Positions 58,080-64,000 of a DNA stretch of 64,000 bases are shown one piece after another. Location: assembly GCA_963727015.1 (NCBI GenBank), contig CAVSEV010000009.1, forward strand, positions 1-64,000, given 5' to 3'. The stretch comes from DATFVJ01 sp963727015. GTDB taxonomy: Bacteria; Actinomycetota; Actinomycetes; Streptosporangiales; Streptosporangiaceae. Each line of letters opens with the position of its first letter. The first letter of the stretch is position 1. The notes under the pieces were generated by a model, which saw only the letters and a list, made by a program, of their open reading frames with translations, made no database searches and was not told the DNA's origin. The position numbers and the translations under genes are program-made.

Positions 58080-59366
58080 CTACCTCTTTTTCTTGCCGCT
58101 CGGGCGTCTCTTGGCCGCGCTCGAGCGCCTCGGCTGCTGGCGCTGGCCTCCACTGCGCTGACCCTGGCCCTGCCGGCCCTGGCCCTGCTGACCGCGCGAC
58201 GCGGCGCCGCGGGCTGATCCGCCGCCTGGCGCGCCGGTTGCCGCCGCCGCCGGAGGAGCCGGTCCCTGATCCGCGTCGCCGCCCTCGGCCGTGGCGTCGG
58301 TACGGGCGATGTCATCGGACCCGATGGCGGTGGCTCCGGTGGCCGCGACCCCGGCCTTCGCCTTGGCCTTCTTCGCCTGCCGCCGCTCCGCGCGCGCGCT
58401 GGACTCGCGTGCCGCAACCCGGCGGGCAAGGGCCTGGTATTGCGGCTCTCGTTCCTTGAAGGTCGCGAGAATCGGCGTGGCGATGCAGATGGACGAGTAG
58501 GTGCCTAGCAGCATGCCGACAAACAGCACAAGCGCGAGGTCCTTCAGGGTACCCGCGCCCAGCAGGCCAGCCCCCACGAACAAGATCGCAGCAACAGGCA
58601 GCAACCCGATGATCGCCGTGTTGATCGAGCGGACAAGCGTCTGGTTCACCGCGAGGTTGGCGGACTGGCTGTAGGTCATCCTGGCGCCGCCGAGCAGGCC
58701 AGCGGTATTCTCCCTGACCTTGTCGAAGACAACCACGGTGTCATACAGCGAGTAGCCGAGGATCGTGAGCAGGCCGATCACCGACGCAGGCGACACCTCG
58801 AAGCCGACGAGGGCGTAGATGCCGATGGCGATCAGGATGTCATGGAGCAGCTTGATGATCGCGGCCGCGGCCATCTTCCACTCGAACGCGATCGTCAGGT
58901 ACAGGACGATCGCGACGAGAAAGAAGATCAGCCCTTCCAGCGCCTTCTGCGAGATGTCCCTTCCCCAGCTCGCGCCGACCGAGTTGACGCTGACCTGTGC
59001 GTGGAACCGCGACGAGAGCGCGTCCTCGACGCTTGTCACCTGCTTTTCCGTGAGCGGCTGGGTCTGCACCTGCCAGCCGGGCACCCCGCCACCCGTCAGC
59101 TGCTGCACGATCGGGTCGTCGGGGGCCCCGCCCGCCTTCGCTGTGGCGCCCACCTCGCTGATCGTGACGTTCGCCGCCTTGAACTGGAACAGCGTCCCGC
59201 CCTTGAACTCGACGCTATAGTTCAGCCCGCGCACGAGCAGCGCGACGAGGCTGATCAGGATCAGCGACGCCGAAATCAGGTAGAAGACACGTTTTCTGCC
59301 GATGAAGTCGAACGAGACCTCGCCGCGGTAAAGCCGGCCGCCGATGTTACCGAGGCGCGACATCAT
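58080..59366 (-). CDS. secF: Protein translocase subunit SecF
   Basis: This RND-like membrane partner of SecD uses the proton gradient to aid export. It begins FDFIGRKRVFYLISASLILI, then the first external domain with SVEFKGGTLFQF, and five later helices with LYLTIAFEWKMAAAAIIKLLHD, VIGLLTILGYSLYDTVVVFDKVREN and LVRSINTAIIGLLPVAAIL. The C-terminus carries an extra tail of about 110 residues, basic and repeat-like (GQQGQGRQGQGQ) and ending KKKR. It starts with two ATGs overlapping the secD stop. The length of 428 residues is longer than the usual 300-370. Confidence 0.95.
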   Translation of the reverse strand: MMSRLGNIGGRLYRGEVSFDFIGRKRVFYLISASLILISLVALLVRGLNYSVEFKGGTLFQFKAANVTISEVGATAKAGGAPDDPIVQQLTGGGVPGWQVQTQPLTEKQVTSVEDALSSRFHAQVSVNSVGASWGRDISQKALEGLIFFLVAIVLYLTIAFEWKMAAAAIIKLLHDILIAIGIYALVGFEVSPASVIGLLTILGYSLYDTVVVFDKVRENTAGLLGGARMTYSQSANLAVNQTLVRSINTAIIGLLPVAAILFVGAGLLGAGTLKDLALVLFVGMLLGTYSSICIATPILATFKEREPQYQALARRVAARESSARAERRQAKKAKAKAGVAATGATAIGSDDIARTDATAEGGDADQGPAPPAAAATGAPGGGSARGAASRGQQGQGRQGQGQRSGGQRQQPRRSSAAKRRPSGKKKR

Positions 59367-61372
59367 GCCTCCTTCGGGCTGGTACGGGGGCCAGCCTGGC
59401 CGCTTCGCGGCTGCGCTCCCGCGCCGCGCGGTGCCGCGCCGCCAGGTGCCTCGCCGGCGCGGGCTGTCCCAGCGCCCGTGGGTGACTGGGCCGCTGGCCG
59501 CGGCGATGCCCGCCAGGACACGCGTGCGCCGAGTCTCGCCGGGTCGAGACCGGAGAGCGGGTGACCGCCACCGTAGAACCGGGTGCCCGCGAGCAGAGTA
59601 ATCATGGGCTTGGTGAACAAGAAGACCACGACCACGTCGATGATGGTGGTGAGCCCGAGGGTGAAAGCGAAGCCCTTGACGTCGCCGATCGCAAAGTAGT
59701 ACAAGAACGCCGCGGCGAGGAACGACACGGTGTCGGACACCAAGATCGTGCGCCTTGCCCGCTTCCAGCCGCGTTCCACGGCGGTGCGCAGTGTGTTTCC
59801 GTCACGCACCTCGTCACGCAGGCGCTCGAAGAACACCACGAACGAGTCGGCGGTGATGCCGATGGCCACGATGAGGCCCGCGATCCCGGCCAGGGAGAGG
59901 GCGAAACCCATATACCTGCCGAGGGTGAGCACCGACAAGTAGGTAAGCAGCGCCGATATCAGCAGGCTGGAGATGGCCACCAGGCCCAGGCCGCGGTAGT
60001 AGAGCAGGGAGTAGGCAATGACCAGCACAAAGCCGATTGCCGCCGCTATCAGGCCGCTGTCAAGCTGGCTACGTCCGAGAGTGGGCGTTACCGTGTTCAC
60101 CGCCTGCGTGTTGAACTTCAGCGGGAGCGCACCGTATTTCAGCACGTTGGCGATGTCGGTCGCTTGCTGCTGGGTGAAGCTACCGGTGATCTGGGAGTTG
60201 CAGCAGGGGATCGCTCCCTGGTCCACGTTGGGCGCGGAGATCACGACACCGTCGAGCACGATCGCGAACTGGTCGCGCACGGACGTGGGGTTGCCGTTGT
60301 TGCCGTACTGGCTGTTCATCTGCGAGGTCAGCGTGAAGAACTTCGCGCCGCCCGCGCCGTTGAAGGTGAAGTTGACCTGCCACTGGGTGCCGACCGACGT
60401 ACCGGAGTTGGGTAGTCCCGCGGCGGCGTCGTGGATGTCGCTGCCCTCGACCTTGGCGACATCGAGCAGGTATTTGGTGCTGCCATCCTGGGAGCAGGAG
60501 ACGATTTGGGAGTTCGGGTTGTCCTCGGCATTGGGGTTGTAGCCAACCTGCTGCTGCCAGTTGGGCTTGCTGCAGTCCAGCTTGGCGAACAGCGCGAGCA
60601 CCTTTGGGTCGACACCGGCGGTCGACTCGCCCTGCTGCGCCGCCGGCGAGGAGGTGGCCGGTGACGGCGTAGTGGCCGGTGACGGCGTAGGTGCCGCGGC
60701 GGCAGCGGCGCCCGAGGCCGCAGGTGCGGGTGACGGCGAAGAAGCGGCGGTCAGGCGGGCGGCACCCTGGTCGAGCGCCGTGCCGCCGGCGCCCGTGGCA
60801 GCCGGGGCTTGCCCATCGAAATCACCGAGTGCGTGCGAGGACGCAGCCGGCGACGCCTTGGCCGGGTGCGAAGCGCTCGGCGACCCACTCGGCGACGGAG
60901 CCGGAGTCCGTGCGGAAGTACCTGACGGCGCCGGCGTCGGCGTGGCAGCAGCGGCGGGCGTATTCGACGCCTCGAGCAGCACCTGGCGGAACCGGAGTAC
61001 CGCTGTCTTTCCGACCAGGCTGACCAGTTTCTGCTGGCCGACGCCGGGCACCGCGACGTTGATGATGTCGCTGCCCTCCTGCGTCACCTGAGCTTCGGTG
61101 ACGCCCGTGCCGTTCACCCGCTCGCGGATGATTTGCAGGGCCTTCTGCATGCTCGCCTGCGGCGGCTTGCCGCCATGGACGGTTACCGCCTGCAGCGTTA
61201 CGGTCGTGCCGCTGCTCAAGTCGAGGCCGAGCTTTACCTTGAAGCCCTTGTGCCATTGGCTAGGGCTGAACGCATCCTTGCCGACGATCGCGATGAGCAG
61301 CACGACAACGAGCGCCGCCAGCACCGCGAGGGTGCGTCCCGGCCTCGGGACATTACTCTTCGGTGGAGCCAC
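59363..61372 (-). CDS. secD: Protein translocase subunit SecD with large insert
   Basis: The first helix is LAVLAALVVVLLIAIVG. The P1 head domain carries KLGLDLSSGTTVTLQAV and IIRERVNGTGVTEAQVTQEG. Near residues 140-260 a Pro/Ser/Ala/Thr-rich insert of about 110 residues divides this domain before the conserved CSQDGSTKYLL and DIANVLKYGALPL. The later RND helices include GLVAISSLLISALLTYLSVL and GIAGLIVAIGITADSFVVFFERLRDE. GTG start, 669 residues. The insert is long even for actinobacteria, where Pro/Ser-rich linkers of this kind are common. Confidence 0.95.
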   Translation of the reverse strand: MAPPKSNVPRPGRTLAVLAALVVVLLIAIVGKDAFSPSQWHKGFKVKLGLDLSSGTTVTLQAVTVHGGKPPQASMQKALQIIRERVNGTGVTEAQVTQEGSDIINVAVPGVGQQKLVSLVGKTAVLRFRQVLLEASNTPAAAATPTPAPSGTSARTPAPSPSGSPSASHPAKASPAASSHALGDFDGQAPAATGAGGTALDQGAARLTAASSPSPAPAASGAAAAAAPTPSPATTPSPATSSPAAQQGESTAGVDPKVLALFAKLDCSKPNWQQQVGYNPNAEDNPNSQIVSCSQDGSTKYLLDVAKVEGSDIHDAAAGLPNSGTSVGTQWQVNFTFNGAGGAKFFTLTSQMNSQYGNNGNPTSVRDQFAIVLDGVVISAPNVDQGAIPCCNSQITGSFTQQQATDIANVLKYGALPLKFNTQAVNTVTPTLGRSQLDSGLIAAAIGFVLVIAYSLLYYRGLGLVAISSLLISALLTYLSVLTLGRYMGFALSLAGIAGLIVAIGITADSFVVFFERLRDEVRDGNTLRTAVERGWKRARRTILVSDTVSFLAAAFLYYFAIGDVKGFAFTLGLTTIIDVVVVFLFTKPMITLLAGTRFYGGGHPLSGLDPARLGARVSWRASPRPAAQSPTGAGTARAGEAPGGAAPRGAGAQPRSGQAGPRTSPKEA

Positions 61373-61481
61373 TTCCGCCTGTCCTTGCTAACGGTCCGGT
61401 GCCAACGGTCCGGTTGTTAACGGTCCGGTGTTAACGGTGCGTGTTAACAGTGCGGTGTCAACGGTCCGGTGCACGTCTTCG

Positions 61482-62042
61482 CTACTTCTCCGCCGCCTGG
61501 CCGTCGCGGCCACCATCGGTTCCCGCATCGGCCGCGGGCCGCGTGGCGGGCGGCGGGGGCTCGGTCTCATCAGCCGACACGTCCGCGGCCGGGTGCGCGC
61601 CGTTGCCCGTGCCGTCGATCCTGCTGGCCTTGCCAGCAAGGCCGTCCGTGCCAGCAGTACCATCCGTGCCAGCAGTACCGTCCGCGTCATAGGTGCCGTC
61701 GGCGTCATAGGTGCCGTCGGCACCATCGGCGGGCGCCTCTGACAGGACGTCCATGATGGCGCGCTTCAGGAAGCGGACCTCGACGCCGGGCGCCACCTCG
61801 ATCACCACGTCGCCATCGTCCACAGCGGTCACCGTGCCGTACAGTCCCGCGGTGGTGCGGACCCGCTGGCCAGGGACGACACCACTTTGGGTCTGCATGG
61901 CCTGGCGCTGGCGGTTCCGCTGGGGCCTGATCATCAGGAAGTAGAAAATACCGACGATCAGCAAAAGAATGATGATCAGTGTGAACGGTGAGCCCGAGCT
62001 CGACTTCGTAGCCGCGAGCGGGGCCAACATCGCAGTGCCCAT
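61482..62042 (-). CDS. yajC: Preprotein translocase subunit YajC
   Basis: This small single-helix protein (LIIILLLIVGIFYFLMIRPQR) is the third part of the SecDF-YajC complex. It has RNRQRQAMQTQSGVVPGQRV and TTAGLYGTVTAVDDGDVVIE, typical of the family. The ATG at 62042 has GGAAGGA upstream and gives 186 residues; the earlier in-frame start is less likely. The C-terminal 80 residues are extra and include a DGTYDADGT repeat and DGTAGTDG units. It leads the yajC-secD-secF-apt operon, with about 110 bases to secD containing a GTTAACGGTCCGGTG-like repeat. Confidence 0.92.
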   Translation of the reverse strand: MGTAMLAPLAATKSSSGSPFTLIIILLLIVGIFYFLMIRPQRNRQRQAMQTQSGVVPGQRVRTTAGLYGTVTAVDDGDVVIEVAPGVEVRFLKRAIMDVLSEAPADGADGTYDADGTYDADGTAGTDGTAGTDGLAGKASRIDGTGNGAHPAADVSADETEPPPPATRPAADAGTDGGRDGQAAEK

Positions 62043-62140
62043 CAGGGGGCGTCCTTCCATCTGGTTCAAATGCACGCGGTCACGCGGCCGGAAGCCTGAA
62101 GAGCTCAGGCGCCCACGCACAGCCGGTGACCAACGGTCGG

Positions 62141-62169
62141 AGTTTAGCGACCGGTGACCGTCGCTCCAA
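62141..62169 (-). promoter_or_regulatory. Possible promoter of the yajC-secD-secF operon
   Basis: On the minus strand TTGGAG (62169-62164) and TAAACT (62146-62141) are 17 bases apart, about 100 bases before the yajC ATG. TAAACT fits TANNNT; the minus-35 match is moderate. The surrounding gap (62,043-62,379) holds no gene, only a CCGGTGACC pair repeated nearby. Confidence 0.4.
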
Positions 62170-62379
62170 CAGGCTACGGCCTCCCGGGCACTATTGTGTC
62201 GCGCCCGTGATCGTAGCGGGCCCGGCGCACAGCGGTGCGCAAGATACCGGGGATTCCGGCTGCCCGTATTAGAGATCCGGGTGCTTGTTTTACCAGCAAC
62301 CTACACGAACGTGCCCACACAGAGCCCGTCCGGCGATGCGAACCGCGGGCGGTTCCCTGCCGCAGCTCGCTGTGGACCA

Positions 62380-63987
62380 CTAATCAGGCATGAGGTCGAA
62401 GAGGGCGGGCTCTCCGGCCGCTCCGGGCCCTCCGGCCGCTTCGGCCCCTGCGGGCCCCTCGGGCCCCCCGGGCCCTGCGGGCCCTTCGGGCACCACCGGC
62501 CACGACATGCCGCCAGGCCGCAGTCCCGCCGGGGGCGCAAGGCCCAGATGCGACCACGCAGCAGGTGTCGCGACTCTCCCCCGCGGCGTCCTGGCAAGCA
62601 ACCCGGCCCTGACAAGGAATGGCTCGGCGACCACCTCGACGGTCTCTGGTTCCTCGCCGACGGCTACGGCCAGCGTGGACAACCCGACAGGCCCGCCGTT
62701 GAACCGCCGCAGCAGCGCGTCGAGTACCGCTTGGTCGAGCCGGTCAAGCCCGTCCTCGTCCACTTCGTAGAGTTCGAGCGCGGCGCGCGCGGTCGGCCTG
62801 CTCACCACGCCGTCGGAGCGGACCTCCGCGTAGTCGCGCACCCGGCGGAGCAACCGGTTGGCGATCCTCGGCGTGCCTCGTGAACGCCGCGCGATCTCCG
62901 CGCCGCCGTCCGCGCGCAGCGGCACGCCAAGCAGACCGGCCGAGCGCCGGACGATGACCTCGAGCTCGGCGGGTTCGTAAAAGTCGAGATGGGCGGTGAA
63001 GCCGAACCTGTCCCGCAGCGGCGCGGGAAGCAAGCCTGCTCTCGTCGTCGCGCCGACCAGGGTGAACGGCGCGATGTCGAGCGGGATCGCGGTCGCGCCT
63101 GGTCCCTTGCCCACGATCACATCGACGCGGAAGTCCTCCATCGCCAGGTAGAGCATCTCCTCGGCGGGCCTCGCCAGCCGGTGGATCTCGTCGATGAACA
63201 CGACCTCACCCGCGCTGAGCGTGGAAAGAACGGCGGCCAGGTCCCCGGCCCGCTCGATCGCCGGGCCGCTGGTGATCCGCAGCGGCACTCCGAGCTCGGC
63301 GGCGATGATCATGGCCATCGTGGTCTTGCCGATGCCGGGCGGACCGGAAAGCAGCACGTGATCAGGCACCCGGCCGCGCCGCTGCGCGCCGCGCAGGACC
63401 AGCGTCAGCTGCTCGCGGACACGCCCCTGGCCGATGAACTCATCAAGCCGCTTGGGGCGCAGCGCGCCCTCGATCGCGCGCTCGTCCGCGTCGGCGAGCG
63501 GCGAGACGACGCGGTCCTCACCCGCGCCAGCCGTTGCGGCGCCCGCAGTTATGCCTGCGGTGTTGCCTGTGTTGCCTGTGTTGCCTGTGGTTATGTCGCT
63601 GGTTATGCGCGCGGCCACGTCGCCAGTTGTGCCCGCGGCCACGTCGGCGGTAGTTACGCCCGCGGCGGCAGTGTCTGGCGTTGTGCCCGCGGCCACGCCG
63701 CCGGTTACGCCCGCGGCGGCAGTGTCTGGCGTTGTGCCCGCGGCCACGCCGCCGGTTACGCCCGCAGCGGCAGTGTCTGGCGTTGTGCCCGCGGTTACGT
63801 CGGCGGCCACGCCCGCGGCGGCGGTGTCTGGCGTTGTGCCTGCGGTTATGTCGCTGGTTACGCCCGCGGCAGCGTCTCCCATCGCTCCCGCGGACCCGCC
63901 CCTGGGTACCTCTGCGACGGCGTCACCGGTGGTGCGCACAGCGTTTCCTGCGCTCTTTCCTGCGCCGGCGCGCGGTACCGCGCTCAC
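62380..63987 (-). CDS. ruvB: Holliday junction branch migration ATPase RuvB with repeat N-terminus
   Basis: This is the AAA+ motor of RuvAB. The core runs RPKRLDEFIGQGRVREQLTL, Walker A SGPPGIGKTTMAMI, Walker B VVFIDEIHRLARPAEEMLY and sensor 1 FTLVGATTRAGLLPAPLRDRF, then the winged helix with DRLDQAVLDALLRRFNGGPVG and TPRGRVATPAAWSHLG. The family has about 340 residues; this has 535. The extra N-terminal 150 residues are mainly repeats of an AGVTGGVAAGTTPDTAA-type unit, and a Gly/Pro-rich tail follows the core. Starts with GTG at 63987, probably overlapping ruvA. The core is intact. Confidence 0.95.
   Translation of the reverse strand: MSAVPRAGAGKSAGNAVRTTGDAVAEVPRGGSAGAMGDAAAGVTSDITAGTTPDTAAAGVAADVTAGTTPDTAAAGVTGGVAAGTTPDTAAAGVTGGVAAGTTPDTAAAGVTTADVAAGTTGDVAARITSDITTGNTGNTGNTAGITAGAATAGAGEDRVVSPLADADERAIEGALRPKRLDEFIGQGRVREQLTLVLRGAQRRGRVPDHVLLSGPPGIGKTTMAMIIAAELGVPLRITSGPAIERAGDLAAVLSTLSAGEVVFIDEIHRLARPAEEMLYLAMEDFRVDVIVGKGPGATAIPLDIAPFTLVGATTRAGLLPAPLRDRFGFTAHLDFYEPAELEVIVRRSAGLLGVPLRADGGAEIARRSRGTPRIANRLLRRVRDYAEVRSDGVVSRPTARAALELYEVDEDGLDRLDQAVLDALLRRFNGGPVGLSTLAVAVGEEPETVEVVAEPFLVRAGLLARTPRGRVATPAAWSHLGLAPPAGLRPGGMSWPVVPEGPAGPGGPEGPAGAEAAGGPGAAGEPALFDLMPD
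63545..63880 (-). repeat. 51-bp in-frame tandem repeat in the ruvB N-terminus
   Basis: About four copies of a 51-bp unit encode AGVTGGVAAGTTPDTAA-type 17-residue peptides, followed by shorter NTG and TGNTG runs. The copies share most bases. The array extends the protein by about 110 residues before the conserved RuvB start (VVSPLADADERAIEGALRP). Confidence 0.9.
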
Positions 63988-64000
63988 GAGCGGCCAAGAT
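63984..64000 (-). CDS. ruvA: Possible end of ruvA
   Basis: The last bases read, on the minus strand, CTT GGC CGC TCG TGA, which gives LGRS and a stop that overlaps the GTG of ruvB (GTGA). RuvA proteins often end in a leucine-glycine-arginine-rich helix and ruvA normally precedes ruvB. Only four codons are visible, so this is a context-based guess. Confidence 0.35.

Overview
The window is chromosomal DNA from a high-GC Gram-positive bacterium (Actinomycetota). The evidence is the very high G+C content, GTG and TTG starts beside ATG, the argCJBDRGH cluster next to pheST, the block DUF948 - DUF6167 - alaS - ruvX - mltG - aroE, the block ruvB - yajC - secD - secF - apt - relA, and a 23S rRNA of about 3.1 kb. 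I cannot name the genus. No phage, insertion sequence, CRISPR array or tRNA gene was seen. Almost everything is conserved housekeeping DNA, mostly on the minus strand.

Layout. Bases 1-2,740 hold two broken convergent genes, a metallo-beta-lactamase-fold hydrolase and a TPR protein. Bases 2,960-8,600 are a complete rRNA operon on the minus strand (16S-23S-5S) with a promoter, leader, 23S processing stem and terminator. Then on the minus strand come tyrS, a 3-methyladenine DNA glycosylase gene, and the arginine cluster argC-argJ-argB-argD-argR-argG-argH (transcribed right to left), controlled by a recognisable double ARG box. A small lipoprotein gene points the other way. Next are pheS-pheT, a PAS histidine kinase, an rRNA methyltransferase and infC-rpmI-rplT, followed by a MarR regulator, aroE-mltG-ruvX-alaS and two small membrane proteins, then rarA. 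From 40.2 to 46.2 kb lies an envelope module: a LolA-like protein and an ABC transporter, divergent from a two-component system. After it come aspS, a glyoxalase-II-like hydrolase, a membrane-anchored cyclophilin, a DUF349 protein, relA, a PAP2 phosphatase, an unusual membrane protein with a hydrolase-like tail, apt, secF-secD-yajC and ruvB. The last bases are probably the end of ruvA.

Two properties set this window apart. First, short tandem repeats (minisatellites) are everywhere. They sit inside or at the ends of conserved enzyme genes, with in-frame units of 9 to 51 bp, and they fill many intergenic gaps. PheT has a 12-residue repeat in its middle, ArgB starts with a histone-H1-like Lys/Ala repeat, and RuvB, RelA, MltG and the ABC ATPase carry repeat-built N-terminal tails. 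Second, four genes (the MBL hydrolase, the TPR gene, argC and apt) are broken by frameshifts; where I could resolve the lesion it looks like one extra G or C. Either these are residual sequencing insertions or the genes are really inactive. The essential look of argC and apt favours sequencing error.

Functionally the window joins protein-synthesis genes (rRNA, three ribosomal or initiation genes, tyrosyl-, phenylalanyl-, alanyl- and aspartyl-tRNA synthetases), arginine biosynthesis with its own repressor, stringent response (relA), protein export (yajC-secDF), recombination (ruvX, rarA, ruvB) and cell-envelope functions. No wholly new multi-gene system was found. The strongest unexplained signal is the repeat expansion in core genes.
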